DNA from: Roseicyclus sediminis
GTDB taxonomy: Bacteria > Pseudomonadota > Alphaproteobacteria > Rhodobacterales > Rhodobacteraceae
NCBI RefSeq assembly: GCF_025515305.1
Contig: NZ_JAOPHT010000003.1
Coordinates: 62,001 to 126,000, forward strand
DNA length: 64,000 nucleotides
Reading direction: 5' to 3'
In this document: piece by piece, positions 1-9,786 of the stretch
Layout: each line of letters starts with the position of its first letter
How positions within the stretch are numbered: position 1 is the stretch's first letter
Notes under the pieces: generated by a model
What the model saw: only the letters and a program-made list of their open reading frames with translations
Database searches by the model: none
Told to the model about the DNA's origin: nothing
Translations under genes and position numbers: made by a program

Positions 1-2
1 AG

Positions 3-689
3 ACGCCCGGTCTGGGACGGGCCGTCCGGACGCTGCGGCGTCAGGTTTTGCGTGCCGTCCTGATCGCTGCCGTCGTCGTCACGGCATGGGTCGCCGCCTA
101 TGCCGTCGTGCCCGTACCCACCACGGCCTACATGATCTCCGAGCGGTTCCGTCTCGGCGGGATCGAGCGCGACTGGGTGCCGATGGAGGACATCTCGGTT
201 CACCTGCGGCGCGCGGCCGTCGCGGCGGAGGATGCCAATTTCTGCCTGCACTGGGGTTTCGACATGGAGGCGATCCGCGACGCGATCGACGCGGGCGCGG
301 CGCGCGGTGGCTCCACGATCAGCCAGCAGACGGTGAAGAACGCCTTTCTCTGGCACGGGCGCTCGTGGCTCAGAAAGGCGCTCGAGGCCGCGATCACGCC
401 CCTGATGGAAGGGATCTGGTCCAAGCGGCGCATTCTCGAGGTCTACCTGAACGTGGCCGAGTTCGATGAAGGCGTCTTCGGGGCCGAGGCCGCTGCCCGG
501 CACCATTTCGGCGTTTCCGCCGCCGATCTCACGCCAGAACAGGCCGCGCGCCTCGCCGCCGTCCTGCCCGCACCTCAGGATCGCTCGGCCAGCCGGCCCT
601 CCGATTTCGTCACGCGCAGGGCCGCCGCGATCGCGGACGGTGCAGCCACGATTCGCGCCGATGGACGGGACGATTGCTTTGCGAATTGA
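3..689 (+). CDS. mtgA: Monofunctional biosynthetic peptidoglycan transglycosylase, 5' end outside window
   Basis: This is a family 51 glycosyltransferase that polymerises lipid II into glycan strands at the inner membrane, without a transpeptidase domain. Counting from the first in-window start (TTG at 48), a membrane anchor covers about residues 3-22, and the catalytic glutamate lies in the EDANF motif (Glu61). The RGGSTISQQTVKN and RILEVYLNVAEF blocks are typical of the family. The frame has no stop between base 3 and the TTG, and family members usually carry a basic stretch before the anchor, so the true start probably lies upstream of the window. The C-terminus (about residue 213) is complete. 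Confidence 0.9.
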   Translation, partial: TPGLGRAVRTLRRQVLRAVLIAAVVVTAWVAAYAVVPVPTTAYMISERFRLGGIERDWVPMEDISVHLRRAAVAAEDANFCLHWGFDMEAIRDAIDAGAARGGSTISQQTVKNAFLWHGRSWLRKALEAAITPLMEGIWSKRRILEVYLNVAEFDEGVFGAEAAARHHFGVSAADLTPEQAARLAAVLPAPQDRSASRPSDFVTRRAAAIADGAATIRADGRDDCFAN

Positions 690-747
690 GTTTTCCGCCG
701 CCAGCGGGCATCAAGGTTGTCAAAACCGGTAATTTCACCGAGCAGAC

Positions 748-1413
748 ATGATCCGTCTCTACCATTTCGCGCTGTCCCCCTTCTGCCGCAAGGTCCGCCT
801 GGTCCTCGCGGAGAAGAAGATCGACGTGGAGCTGGTCGACGAGAAATATTGGGAGCCCTCGACCGAGTTCCTGCGCCGCAACCCCGCCGGCAAGGTGCCG
901 ATCCTCAAGATCGACGGCCTGACCCTCTCGGATTCGAACGCCATCTGCGAATACATCGAGGAAACGCGACCCGAACCGCCCCTGATGCCCGCCGACCCCA
1001 AGGCGCGGGCCGAGGTGCGTCGTCTCGTGGCGTGGTTCGACGACAAGTTCCACCAGGAGGTGACGCGCAACCTCGTCTACGAGCGCGTCAACAAGAAGGT
1101 CATGCGCGCGGGCTATCCCGACGGCAAGGCGGTCAAGACCGGCGCCACGGCGATCAAGTTCCACCTGCGCTACATGGAATGGCTTCTGGATCATCGCCGC
1201 TGGCTGGCGGGCGACCGGATGACGATGGCCGATTTCGCTGCCGCCGCGCATATCAGCTGTCTCGACTACATCTCGGATGTCGACTGGACGTCCAGCGCGG
1301 CGGTCAAGGACTGGTACGCCACGATGAAGTCGCGGCCGGCCTTCCGCTCGGTCCTGTCGGACCACATCCCTGGCTTTGCGCAGCCGCCGCACTACGCGAA
1401 CCTGGACTTTTGA
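748..1413 (+). CDS. Glutathione S-transferase family protein
   Basis: The 221-residue protein has an N-terminal thioredoxin-like domain (residues 1-80; SPFCRKVR with the GST-type active-site Ser/Cys region, then the cis-Pro segment KVPILKIDG and the SNAIC glutathione-binding block). An all-helical C-terminal domain follows. It should conjugate or reduce small molecules with glutathione in the cytosol; the substrate is not evident. Its TGA stop overlaps the TTG start of queG by 4 bases, so the two are probably translated from one message. The ATG start follows a 58-base gap after mtgA. Confidence 0.9.
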   Translation: MIRLYHFALSPFCRKVRLVLAEKKIDVELVDEKYWEPSTEFLRRNPAGKVPILKIDGLTLSDSNAICEYIEETRPEPPLMPADPKARAEVRRLVAWFDDKFHQEVTRNLVYERVNKKVMRAGYPDGKAVKTGATAIKFHLRYMEWLLDHRRWLAGDRMTMADFAAAAHISCLDYISDVDWTSSAAVKDWYATMKSRPAFRSVLSDHIPGFAQPPHYANLDF

Positions 1414-2459
1414 CCGACCTGAAGGAGAGGCTGCGCGCCGAGGCCCTCGCGTCGGGCTTCGCCGGGATGGGCGTCTGCCGGCCCGATGCGATCCCCGAGG
1501 CTGCCGCGCGGCTGGCCGGCTTCGTGGCCGAGGGGCGGCACGGTCAGATGCGCTGGATGGCCGAGCGCATGAACTGGCGGGGCAACCCCGCGGCCCTCTG
1601 GCCCGAGGCGAAGTCGGTCGTCATGCTGGCCGAGCCCTACACGCCCGACGAGGACCCGCTGGCCAATCTGGAACGTCCCGAGGTCGGGACGATCTCGGTC
1701 TATGCGCGCAACAGGGACTACCACGACCTCGTCAAGAAACGGCTGAAGCGGGTCGGGCGCTGGTTTCTGGAGGAGGCGCGGCGGGACGATCCCTCCGCCG
1801 CACACGCGATCAAGGTTTTCGTGGACACCGCTCCGGTGATGGAAAAGCCGCTGGCCGCCGCCGCGGGGCTCGGATGGCAGGGCAAGCACACGAACCTGCT
1901 GTCACGCGACCTCGGAAACTGGGTTTTCCTCGGCGCGATCTTCACGACCGTCGCACTGCCGCCCGACGCGCCCGGGGCAGACCATTGCGGCAGTTGCCGC
2001 GCCTGCCTCGATATCTGTCCGACCGATGCCTTCCCCGCGCCCTATCAACTCGATGCGCGACGCTGCATCTCCCACCTGACGATCGAACACGATGGGCCCG
2101 TCGACACGGCGCTCCGCCCGATGCTCGGCAACCGCATCTACGGTTGCGACGACTGTCTCGCCGTCTGTCCGTGGAACAAGTTCGCCGTGGCGGCCTCGGA
2201 GGCGCGCTATGCCGCGCGCGACGACCTTGTCGCGCCCGATCTCGCGGAGCTTGCAACGCTCGACGACACGGCATTCCGCGCCCGGTTCTCCGGTAGCCCG
2301 ATCAAGCGCATAGGACGCGACCGATTCGTGCGTAACGTGCTATATGCCATAGGGAATTCCGGGTCCGCGCGCCTGCGTCCGGTGGCCGACGCACTGGCAC
2401 GGGACGCTGACCCGACGGTATCGGACGCCGCCCGCTGGGCCTTGGGGAGACTGCCATGA
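1410..2459 (+). CDS. queG: Epoxyqueuosine reductase QueG
   Basis: QueG reduces epoxyqueuosine to queuosine, the last step in modifying the wobble base of tRNAs with GUN anticodons, using cobalamin and two 4Fe-4S clusters. The frame stays open upstream to 717, but family similarity starts at a TTG at 1410 (TTG ACC GAC) that overlaps the GST stop; this gives 349 residues, a normal length. Two ferredoxin-like cysteine clusters are seen: [12 protein letters not shown] and [15 protein letters not shown]-like C-terminal tail ([17 protein letters not shown]) is also typical. The need for cobalamin fits the B12 uptake operon further along. The 3' end overlaps the next gene by 4 bases. Confidence 0.93.
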   Translation: MTDLKERLRAEALASGFAGMGVCRPDAIPEAAARLAGFVAEGRHGQMRWMAERMNWRGNPAALWPEAKSVVMLAEPYTPDEDPLANLERPEVGTISVYARNRDYHDLVKKRLKRVGRWFLEEARRDDPSAAHAIKVFVDTAPVMEKPLAAAAGLGWQGKHTNLLSRDLGNWVFLGAIFTTVALPPDAPGADHCGSCRACLDICPTDAFPAPYQLDARRCISHLTIEHDGPVDTALRPMLGNRIYGCDDCLAVCPWNKFAVAASEARYAARDDLVAPDLAELATLDDTAFRARFSGSPIKRIGRDRFVRNVLYAIGNSGSARLRPVADALARDADPTVSDAARWALGRLP

Positions 2460-3322
2460 AGCTTCTTGTCTTCGGCATGGGCTATACCGCCCGGACCCTG
2501 CTGGACGAATGGCCGGCCGACATGCCCTGCGAGGTCGTCGTGACGACGCGCAACGCCGAGAAGGCCGCCGCGCTGGAACAGGAGGGTCTGACCGCGCGGA
2601 TCTTCCCGGGCGAAGATCTTTCGGAGGATGTCGCCACGGCAAGCCATGTCCTCGTGACGGCGGGGCCCTCTGACGGACGCGACCCGGTCCTCGCGCGCCT
2701 GCGTTCCGCCTTCGCGGGGGCGGCCGGACATCTCGACTGGGTCGGCTACCTCTCGACCACCGGGGTCTACGGAGACCATGGTGGCGGCTGGGTCGACGAG
2801 ACGACGCCTCTGACGCCCTCGACCTCCCGAGGCCGCGCACGTGTCACCGCCGAGGCGGAATGGCTGGCGCTTCACCACGATCACGGCCTGCCGGTTCACA
2901 TCTTTCGCCTCGCGGGAATCTATGGCCCCGGCCGGGGACCTTTCGAGAAGGTCCGCAACGGAACCGCGCGGCGCATTGTGAAGCCGGGCCAGGTCTTCAG
3001 CCGCTGCCATGTCGAGGATATCGCGCAGGTCCTGCTCGCCTCGATCCGGCAGCCGAACCCCGGCGCCGTCTACAACATCTGCGATGACGACCCCGCGCCG
3101 CCGCAGGACGTGATCGCCCATGCCGCCCGTCTTCTCGGCCTTCCGCCGCCGCCCGAGATCCCCTTCGACGCCGCCGATCTCGGGCCGATGGCCGCGAGCT
3201 TCTATGCCGAGAGCAAGCGCGTGCGGAACGACCGGATCAAGCGGGAGCTGGGCGTGAAGCTGCGCTATCCCGACTACCGCGCGGGTCTGGCACAGCTTCT
3301 TTCCGCCGAGGCGGAGGATTGA
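2456..3322 (+). CDS. SDR-family NAD(P)-binding oxidoreductase (YeeZ-like)
   Basis: The 288-residue protein begins with an atypical-SDR nucleotide-binding motif ([10 protein letters not shown]) and carries [16 protein letters not shown] and [11 protein letters not shown] segments as in NAD-dependent epimerases of the YeeZ subgroup. It may act on a nucleotide-linked substrate; the reaction is unknown. The ATG overlaps the queG stop (ATGA), pointing to co-translation with queG and the GST gene. A classical YxxxK pair is not obvious, which is usual for atypical SDRs. Confidence 0.8.
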   Translation: MKLLVFGMGYTARTLLDEWPADMPCEVVVTTRNAEKAAALEQEGLTARIFPGEDLSEDVATASHVLVTAGPSDGRDPVLARLRSAFAGAAGHLDWVGYLSTTGVYGDHGGGWVDETTPLTPSTSRGRARVTAEAEWLALHHDHGLPVHIFRLAGIYGPGRGPFEKVRNGTARRIVKPGQVFSRCHVEDIAQVLLASIRQPNPGAVYNICDDDPAPPQDVIAHAARLLGLPPPPEIPFDAADLGPMAASFYAESKRVRNDRIKRELGVKLRYPDYRAGLAQLLSAEAED

Positions 3323-3392
3323 CGCTGCCAGTCCGGCCGAAAACCGTGTATGGGTCTGCCAAGAAACAAGAACCCTTTTGGGGCTGCAGGTC

Positions 3393-3884
3393 ATGAGAGC
3401 ACTGGCATTCGCGGCGCTTGCGGCGCTGACGCTTCTGGCGGGCTGCGCCGCGCCGAAGTTCATCGAGTACAACGGCCCCGAGGTCACGCGCATCGAGGTC
3501 TTCAAGTCGAGCAGGACGATGATTCTCTGGCACGACGACGAAGTGCTCGAGAGCTACGAGATCGAGCTGGGTTTCGCCCCCGAGGGTCAGAAGACCCAGG
3601 AAGGCGACGGACGCACGCCCGAGGGCGAGTTCTTCATCGACCGGCGAAACCCGAACAGCGAGTTCTATCTCTCGCTCGGCATCGACTATCCGCAGGCCCC
3701 GCATATCGAGGCCGCGACGGAGGCCGGGGTCGATCCGGGCGGCGACATCTTCATCCACGGCACCCCGCGGGAGTTCCGGCGGACGGATGACTGGACGGCC
3801 GGGTGCATCGCCGTCACCAATCGCGAGATGCGGCAGATCTACGCGATGGTACGCGACGGGACCCCGATCACGATCCACCCCTGA
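3393..3884 (+). CDS. L,D-transpeptidase (YkuD) family lipoprotein
   Basis: The 163-residue protein starts at ATG 3393, giving a clean lipoprotein signal peptide with lipobox LLAGC (Cys18); an in-frame TTG at 3378 is less likely. The YkuD fold is indicated by GEFFIDRRNPNSEFYLSLGI and the catalytic HG...GCIAVTN pair (His122, Cys138). Such enzymes form 3-3 peptidoglycan cross-links or attach proteins to peptidoglycan. It is expected to sit in the periplasm anchored by lipid. The spacing between His and Cys is 16 residues, normal for the family. Confidence 0.88.
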   Translation: MRALAFAALAALTLLAGCAAPKFIEYNGPEVTRIEVFKSSRTMILWHDDEVLESYEIELGFAPEGQKTQEGDGRTPEGEFFIDRRNPNSEFYLSLGIDYPQAPHIEAATEAGVDPGGDIFIHGTPREFRRTDDWTAGCIAVTNREMRQIYAMVRDGTPITIHP

Positions 3885-4253
3885 GGCGGGGCGGAAACTG
3901 TTGCCCGAACCCGCACAGGTTGTTGCACTGCGGGCGACCCGCAGCCGCGGAAAGGGCCCGAATCCCTGCGGACGCGTCCGCCGAGATACGGAGAATTCCG
4001 GCGTTTTCCATCCGCCTGGGCCGGTGTTTTCGGGAGGCAAGGCCTTTGGAAAGCAGGCGAAAACCGGGGGCAGGGAAGGGGAACGTCGTCAAGTGTTGCC
4101 AATTTGACGACATGCACCTTCCGCCGCAGCGAGGGACCGGGCCACGCCATTGCAATCAATCGGCATTGCTGCTTAAAGATTCTCACGAGGTACAGTCTTG
4201 GGTGCCCTAACCTGTGCATGATGCACAAAACGGGGCGTATCTTGGAGGATATT
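3885..4253. other. Intergenic region without convincing gene
   Basis: No coding frame here is convincing on either strand. A weak promoter-like pair (TTGCAA at 4150 and TTAAAG at 4173, 17 bases apart) may drive the small secreted protein that starts at 4254, whose ribosome-binding site GGAGGA lies at 4245-4250. Confidence 0.4.
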
Positions 4254-4436
4254 ATGAAGAAACTCGCACTCGCCGCCGCTCTGTCGGTCGTTGCCACCGG
4301 CGCTTTCGCTGGCGGCATGGTGGAACCGGTTATCGAGCCTGTCGTGATCGTCGAAGACACGTCCAGCTCGGCCGGTGGGATCCTCGTGCCCGTTCTGGCA
4401 CTGATCCTGATCGCAGCAGCGATCCACCACAACTGA
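4254..4436 (+). CDS. Small secreted or membrane protein of unknown function
   Basis: This 60-residue protein is preceded by a strong GGAGGA site at 4245. It has a signal peptide (MKKLALAAALSVVATGAFAGG, cleavage after AFA), a short acidic Pro/Val-rich stretch (VEPVIEPVVIVED), and a hydrophobic C-terminal segment (LVPVLALILIAAAI). An intrinsic terminator follows, so it forms a monocistronic unit. I do not recognise a function. Similar short GG-MVEP proteins occur in Rhodobacteraceae, but that is from memory. Confidence 0.7.
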   Translation: MKKLALAAALSVVATGAFAGGMVEPVIEPVVIVEDTSSSAGGILVPVLALILIAAAIHHN

Positions 4437-4461
4437 TCCCAACGGATCAGTCGGTAAAGGG

Positions 4462-4496
4462 AAGGCGGTCCTTTAGGGGACCGCCTTTTCCTTTTT
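4462..4496 (+). terminator. Intrinsic terminator
   Basis: A perfect 10-bp stem (AAGGCGGTCC at 4462-4471, GGACCGCCTT at 4478-4487) with a 6-base loop is followed by a T-rich run to 4496. It ends the small gene at 4254-4436 and faces the convergent rlmN. Confidence 0.88.
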
Positions 4497-4544
4497 TGAA
4501 TTCCTGAAATCGAGGCGCGCTGGCATCCGGCTAACTTCCGGACT

Positions 4545-5747
4545 TCATCCGCGCAGCCCGGCCTCCGCAGTGATCTCGGCGCGCGATTTCCGCTCGCGTT
4601 CCGTGGCGGACTTCAGCTGACCGCAGGCGGCCATGATGTCCTCGCCCCGCGGCGTGCGGATGGGCGACGCATATCCGGCCTTGTAGATGATGTCGGCAAA
4701 GCGTTCGATCCGCGCCCAATCGGACCGTTCATAGGGGGCGCCGGGCCATTCGTTGAACGGGATGAGGTTGATCTTCGCAGGGATCCCCGCAATCAGCTTC
4801 ACCAGTCTCCGGGCATCCTCGTCGCTGTCGTTCACACCCTTCAGCATCACGTATTCGAAGGTGATGCGCTCGGAGTTCGACGCCTTGGGATAGACCCGCA
4901 GCGCATCGAGCAGCGTCGCGATGTTCCATTTCTTGTTGATCGGCACCAGGCGGTCGCGCACCTCATCGGTCGTGCCGTGGAACGAAACCGCGAGCATGCA
5001 GCCGATCTCGGTCGCGCAGCGCGCGATCTCCGGCACGACACCGGACGTCGACAGCGTGATGCGCCGGCGCGAAATGGCGATTCCCTCACCGTCCATGGCG
5101 ATCTTCATCGCGTCGCGCACGTTCTCGAAATTGTAGAGCGGCTCGCCCATCCCCATCAGCACGATGTTGGAGATAAGCCTCGGACGCTCGCCCGACCCCT
5201 CGCCGGGGCGCGGCCATTCGTCGAGGTCGTCACGCGCCACCATGACCTGCCCGATGATCTCGCCCGCCGTCAGGTTCCGCACCAGCTTCTGCGTGCCGGT
5301 ATGGCAGAACGAACAGGTCAGCGTGCATCCCACCTGGCTGGAAATGCACAGCGTGCCGCGATCCTCTTCGGGGATATAGACGACCTCCACCTCGTGGCCG
5401 CCCGCGATCCGCATCAGGTACTTGCGGGTGCCGTCGAGGCTTACCTGCTTCGACACGACCTCGGGCACGGCGATCTCGAAGGCTTCGTCCAGCTGGGCGC
5501 GATAGGACTTGGCAAGATTCGTCATCGCGCCAAAGTCGCGCTCGCCCTTCTGGTAGATCCACTGCCAGATCTGGCCGGCGCGCATCTTGGCCTGCTTCTC
5601 GGGCGTGCCCGCCGCGATCAGGGCCTCGCGCAGGCCGTCCCGCGTCAGCCCGACAAGATTGACCCGGTCCCCCACAGGGGCCTTGCGCGGGATTGTAAGC
5701 ACGTCCTGCGTGATCGGGGCGGCAATGGGCGTCGGTGCAGCGGTCAT
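4545..5747 (-). CDS. rlmN: 23S rRNA (adenine-2503-C2)/tRNA (adenine-37-C2) methyltransferase RlmN
   Basis: RlmN is a radical SAM enzyme that methylates C2 of A2503 in 23S rRNA and of A37 in some tRNAs. The 4Fe-4S motif CxxxCxxC is at Cys141, Cys145 and Cys148 (CTLTCSFC). [10 protein letters not shown] and the C-terminal catalytic cysteine region (MAACGQL) are present. The open frame extends to 5903, but family similarity and a normal 400-residue length support the ATG at 5747. It is followed at 61 bases upstream by the IalB-like gene on the same strand. Confidence 0.95.
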   Translation of the reverse strand: MTAAPTPIAAPITQDVLTIPRKAPVGDRVNLVGLTRDGLREALIAAGTPEKQAKMRAGQIWQWIYQKGERDFGAMTNLAKSYRAQLDEAFEIAVPEVVSKQVSLDGTRKYLMRIAGGHEVEVVYIPEEDRGTLCISSQVGCTLTCSFCHTGTQKLVRNLTAGEIIGQVMVARDDLDEWPRPGEGSGERPRLISNIVLMGMGEPLYNFENVRDAMKIAMDGEGIAISRRRITLSTSGVVPEIARCATEIGCMLAVSFHGTTDEVRDRLVPINKKWNIATLLDALRVYPKASNSERITFEYVMLKGVNDSDEDARRLVKLIAGIPAKINLIPFNEWPGAPYERSDWARIERFADIIYKAGYASPIRTPRGEDIMAACGQLKSATERERKSRAEITAEAGLRG

Positions 5748-5808
5748 GTCGGCGATCCTGGATAGACCGGCGTCACATAAGGCGTCCCGCGCCCCAAGGC
5801 AAACGCCG

Positions 5809-6369
5809 TCAGCCGCCGCAGCGGGCCTGCGCGTCCTCGACCGCAGCCGTGAACCCCAGAAGCGAGATCGTGTCCCGCGTGGTGGTGCCACGCGCCGAGA
5901 CACCCGTCACGACCGCATCGGTGCCGCGCTTCATCGCCTCGATCAGCCGCGCGTCCTCTTCGGCGGATGCCGACCAGGCGAAGCCCACGCGCTCGCCGTC
6001 GACGTCGCGGTTCTCGGTGTAGAACTCGAACGTGTCGCTGCCGATCTCGACCGTGACCACGTGACCGTCGGGATAGGGATAGCCGCCAGTGAACGATACC
6101 TCGCCCATCCGGCTCTGGCCCGGCCAGAAGCTGACGAACATCAGGATATCCCCGCGGTTCACCTGGACCTCGTTGCCGTCGCGCGTGTTGACCGAACCGG
6201 TCGGCTGCGACACGACCCAGCATTGCGTCGGGTCGTCCTCGACAAACACGCTCCAATCGGTGTCCGCGGCCACGCGGTTGGTGCTTTCGTCCTGCGCCAG
6301 GACCGCGCCTGCGGACGCGGTCAGGCAGGCAGCGGCAAGAATGCCGATGATGGAAGTCTTGTAGAACAC
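5809..6369 (-). CDS. Invasion-associated locus B (IalB) family protein
   Basis: The 186-residue secreted protein has a signal peptide (cleavage near VLAQ) and the IalB-family core: [19 protein letters not shown], and an [17 protein letters not shown](T) block followed by FSLxGF-type LLGFTAA. The single mature-region Cys pair (in QCW and near the C-terminal RCGG) could form a disulfide. The family is named after a Bartonella invasion gene but is widespread in non-pathogenic alphaproteobacteria, where its role is unknown. It lies upstream of rlmN on the same strand. Confidence 0.85.
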   Translation of the reverse strand: MFYKTSIIGILAAACLTASAGAVLAQDESTNRVAADTDWSVFVEDDPTQCWVVSQPTGSVNTRDGNEVQVNRGDILMFVSFWPGQSRMGEVSFTGGYPYPDGHVVTVEIGSDTFEFYTENRDVDGERVGFAWSASAEEDARLIEAMKRGTDAVVTGVSARGTTTRDTISLLGFTAAVEDAQARCGG

Positions 6370-6549
6370 GTGAGCCTCCAGCCCTTCTCTGCCTCTGGTG
6401 CCCGGCGCGCAGATGGGTCAGGAGTATGAGCGCGCTGGCGTTTATCGCCGGGAGAATAGGGGATCATGACTCGCAGCGAAAGTCCCGATGGCGGAAAATC
6501 GCCGGATCGGGATCTGCGGGTCTGATAGGACGCGCAGAAGGAGATTTCC

Positions 6550-7566
6550 ATGCCGATGCAGCACGACGCGGTAGAGCTGTTGCACGTGATCCGGGGGCCT
6601 TTGGTCGAATGCGTTCACCGCGGCCATGTCGCGGTCTGGCACCACGAAGAGGGCCTCGTGGCGCAACTGGGTGACCCGGCGAAACGCATCCTGCCGCGCA
6701 GCGCGTGCAAGATGATCCAGGCGCTGCCGCTGGTGGAAAGCGGCGCCGCGGATGCCGCCGGCCTGACCCCGGCGCAGCTTGCGCTGTCCTGCGCCTCGCA
6801 CGCGGGCCAGGCGCTCCACACCGACATGGTGACGTCGTGGCTATCCGATCTCGGTCTGTCCGAGGCCGACCTGCGTTGTGGCGCGCATTGGCCAAATGAC
6901 CAGGAGGCGACCCATGACCTCGTGCGCGAGGGACGAAAGCCCGACCAGCGCCACAACAACTGCTCGGGAAAGCATTCGGGCTTTCTCACCTTGTCGCGCC
7001 ACCTCGGCGGCGGGCCGGAATATCTCGAGCTCGACCATCCCGTGCAGCGCGCGGTCAAGGCCGCGCTTGCCGATCTGACCGGAGAGGAGATCTCCGACTA
7101 CGCGATCGACGGATGTTCGGCGCCGAACTTCGCCATGTCGCTTCAGGGCCTGGCTCGCGCCTTGTCCCAATACGCCGTGGCGGGCGAGATGGGCGGGGTT
7201 CGCGGGCGGTCCATGGCCCGGCTCGTCGAAGCCATGGTTGCGCATCCCGAATACGTGTCGGGCGAACGCCGGCCCTGCACCCGCCTGATGCGGGCGGCGG
7301 GCGGGCGCGCCGCGATCAAGGGCGGCGCCGAGGGCGTCTATGCCGCGATCGTCCCGGAAAAGCGGCTCGGCATCGCGCTCAAGGTGGACGACGGCGCCTC
7401 GCGCGGGTCGGAGGCGGCGGTCGCGCAACTGCTCGTTGCGGCCGGCGTGCTGGACCCGGACCATCCCGAGGCTCGCGCCGTCATGTTCGGCCCGATCCGC
7501 AATTGCCGCGAGACGGTTACGGGACACTACGACATCGCCACGCCCCTCGCCGCGCTGCGCCTCTGA
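6550..7566 (+). CDS. Asparaginase II-type amidohydrolase
   Basis: The 338-residue protein matches the thermolabile asparaginase family first described in Rhizobium etli (AnsA): VIRGPLVECVHRG near the N-terminus, RSACKMIQALPLVESGAAD, SCASHAGQ, NNCSGKHSGFL and GCSAPNFAM. It should hydrolyse L-asparagine to aspartate and ammonia in the cytosol. It is unrelated to the E. coli AnsA/AnsB fold. The gene stands alone between divergent and convergent neighbours. ATG 6550 has an AGAAGGAG site at 6535-6542. Confidence 0.88.
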   Translation: MPMQHDAVELLHVIRGPLVECVHRGHVAVWHHEEGLVAQLGDPAKRILPRSACKMIQALPLVESGAADAAGLTPAQLALSCASHAGQALHTDMVTSWLSDLGLSEADLRCGAHWPNDQEATHDLVREGRKPDQRHNNCSGKHSGFLTLSRHLGGGPEYLELDHPVQRAVKAALADLTGEEISDYAIDGCSAPNFAMSLQGLARALSQYAVAGEMGGVRGRSMARLVEAMVAHPEYVSGERRPCTRLMRAAGGRAAIKGGAEGVYAAIVPEKRLGIALKVDDGASRGSEAAVAQLLVAAGVLDPDHPEARAVMFGPIRNCRETVTGHYDIATPLAALRL

Positions 7567-7573
7567 GCTTCGG

Positions 7574-9721
7574 TCAGGAGACCGGGTTCCGTCCCTCCGG
7601 CGCAAGATCCGCGATCCGCGCCAGGAGGGCGGGCTTCTTCAGGGGTTTGGTCATGTAGTCGTCCATGCCGGCGGCCAGGATCCGCTCCCGGTCGCCCTCA
7701 AGGGCGTGGGCGGTCATGGCGACGATGGGCACGCGCGCGAGACCCTCTTCCGCCTCGTGGGCGCGGATCAGGGCAACGGCCTCCATCCCGTCCATGACGG
7801 GCATGGAAATGTCGGTGAAGACCATGTCGGGACGCAGGCTCCTGTAGGCCTCGACCAGTTCGGCGCCGTTCTCGACGAGGGTCAGGTCGAGATCGAGCGT
7901 CTTGAGCATCGTGCGAAAGACGAGGCGATTGGTGCGGTTGTCCTCGGCCGCGAGCACCGACAGGCGTCCACCCTCGCGGCACCACGGCCCCTCCGTTGAC
8001 CCGGCGGGCCCCGCGGCCTTCACCGCGTCGGCCAGCCGCAAGGCAAGCTCTGGCGCGCCGGAGGGCAGGATCAGCGGCTCGAGGCCCGGGACGCCTTCCT
8101 CGGGTCTCTCGCAGAGATGCAGGACGGGACCCGCGAAACCCGCGTCACGCAGCGCGCTGGCCCAGGCGGCGGCCTGCGCGGCCTCCGCGATGAGGATCAC
8201 GGTCTCACCGGCCCCGATCGTTCCCGGTGCCGGTTCCGCCCGCACAGAGGCCCCGAGGACGGCCAGCATCCGCATCAGCCCGCTGGCCCGGTCCGAGAAG
8301 GTCGGCCCGATCAGCCGCACGCGGCGGGCATCGCCGGCAAGACGGATCGGATCGTCAGCCCCGACAGGCACCGTGGCCCGGCGCAGGGCGAGACGGCAGG
8401 TGAAGGTCGACCCCTTCCCGGGCTCAGAGACGAGGTCGATCTCGCCGGCCATCATCGCGACGAGCCTCCGCGTGATCGCGAGGCCGAGGCCGGTTCCGTC
8501 GTGGCTTCGGTTTGCCTGGTCCTCGACCTGGTTGAATTCGCCGAAGATGTGGGCCTGCATCTCGGGAGCGATGCCGATGCCGGTATCCTCGACCGCGATG
8601 GTCAGCTGCAACTCCGGCCCGCCATCCGGCGGCGAGGTGCCGCGAACGATGACGCGCACGTGGCCCGTCTCGGTGAACTTCACGGCATTTCCGACCAGGT
8701 TGAAGAGAACCTGCCGCACCCGCCCGCAATCCCCGATCAGCCGGTCGGGGCCTTGCAGGTCGAGATCCAGAAGCAGCGCGATATCGCGCCCCTCGACCCC
8801 GGGGCGAAGAAGGCCGAAAACCTCCAGGATGACCTCCAGAAGGTCGAATTCCCCCATGTGAAGCGCGAGCTTCCCCGCCTCGATCTTCGAGTAGTCGAGA
8901 ATGTCGTTGATGATGACCAGCAGCGCCTCGCCCGAATGGCGGATCGTTTCGGCGTAGAGCTTCTGGTCGGCGTCGAGCTCCGTCTCGCCCAGCATCTCGG
9001 CCATGGACACGACACCGTTCATCGGCGTGCGGATTTCGTGGCTCATGTTGGCAAGGAAGGCAGATTTCGCGCGGCTGGCGGCCAGCGCGGCATCACGCGC
9101 GGTCTTCAGGTCGCGCTCCCTCCGGATCGTGGTGGTGATGTCGAGCCCGAGGCAGACCGTATCGCCCTGCGGTGTGCGTTTGTCGATCAGGCGCACGAAA
9201 GCCCCGTTCCAGAGGCGGATGTCCACGCGCGGGATGTTGGCGCGCTCCCACCTCGTCAACATCCGTTCGATCCAGTCGTCGGGATGGGCGCCTTCGAGGT
9301 CGATGATCCCCTCGTCGACCGAGATGCGCAGGATCGCATCGTAGCTGGCACCCGGCGCGACGTCGGCGATGCCGTCGAAAGGTCCAAGGAAGGCGGGATT
9401 CGCGGCAACGAGGCGACAGTCGCGGTCGAAGATGGCAAAGCCGTCCTCCACGGCGGTCAGCGCGTCCCACAGCCGCCGTTCGGCGAGATCGGCGCGGCCC
9501 GTCGCAACCTCCAGCTCCGCGGCGACCTGTGTCGTCCGCCCCTTGAGCGCGGCGTTTTCCTCGCGCTGTTCGATCACCTGGTACGACAGCGCATGCGCAT
9601 GTTCGGCCAGCTTGCGGTTGGCGGAATACAGCTCCTCCGAGCGCAGCGCGAGCAAACGCTCGGCCTGCAGGCGGGCGCGGCGTTCCCGCGCCAGCCGCTC
9701 GTCCAAACCGCTCAATGTCAT
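7574..9721 (-). CDS. Hybrid sensor histidine kinase/response regulator
   Basis: The 715-residue protein has no membrane segment. An N-terminal coiled coil (about 1-80) is followed by a PAS-like domain (about 82-200), a HisKA domain with phospho-acceptor His228 in SHEIRTP, an ATPase domain with N box (NLVGNAVKF), G1 (EDTGIGI) and G2 (GTGLGL), then a degenerate receiver-like segment (about 467-568) with no acidic pocket, and a complete C-terminal receiver (about 587-705) with phospho-acceptor Asp637 in FTDISMP. It is a cytosolic phosphorelay input protein; the signal and the partner regulator are not encoded nearby. Confidence 0.9.
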   Translation of the reverse strand: MTLSGLDERLARERRARLQAERLLALRSEELYSANRKLAEHAHALSYQVIEQREENAALKGRTTQVAAELEVATGRADLAERRLWDALTAVEDGFAIFDRDCRLVAANPAFLGPFDGIADVAPGASYDAILRISVDEGIIDLEGAHPDDWIERMLTRWERANIPRVDIRLWNGAFVRLIDKRTPQGDTVCLGLDITTTIRRERDLKTARDAALAASRAKSAFLANMSHEIRTPMNGVVSMAEMLGETELDADQKLYAETIRHSGEALLVIINDILDYSKIEAGKLALHMGEFDLLEVILEVFGLLRPGVEGRDIALLLDLDLQGPDRLIGDCGRVRQVLFNLVGNAVKFTETGHVRVIVRGTSPPDGGPELQLTIAVEDTGIGIAPEMQAHIFGEFNQVEDQANRSHDGTGLGLAITRRLVAMMAGEIDLVSEPGKGSTFTCRLALRRATVPVGADDPIRLAGDARRVRLIGPTFSDRASGLMRMLAVLGASVRAEPAPGTIGAGETVILIAEAAQAAAWASALRDAGFAGPVLHLCERPEEGVPGLEPLILPSGAPELALRLADAVKAAGPAGSTEGPWCREGGRLSVLAAEDNRTNRLVFRTMLKTLDLDLTLVENGAELVEAYRSLRPDMVFTDISMPVMDGMEAVALIRAHEAEEGLARVPIVAMTAHALEGDRERILAAGMDDYMTKPLKKPALLARIADLAPEGRNPVS

Positions 9722-9786
9722 AACCCGCGCCGCGTGCTTCCGACCTCAGTCGCCGGGAAACTACGCCGCGCGGGATGAAGGCCCGG

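Noticed and set aside
717-1409. Upstream extension of the queG frame
   Set aside because: It runs across the GST gene in another frame; QueG similarity begins at the TTG at 1410.
8117-9778. 553-codon open frame opposite the hybrid kinase
   Set aside because: Antisense to a gene with complete kinase motifs; its sequence is compositionally typical of shadow frames.
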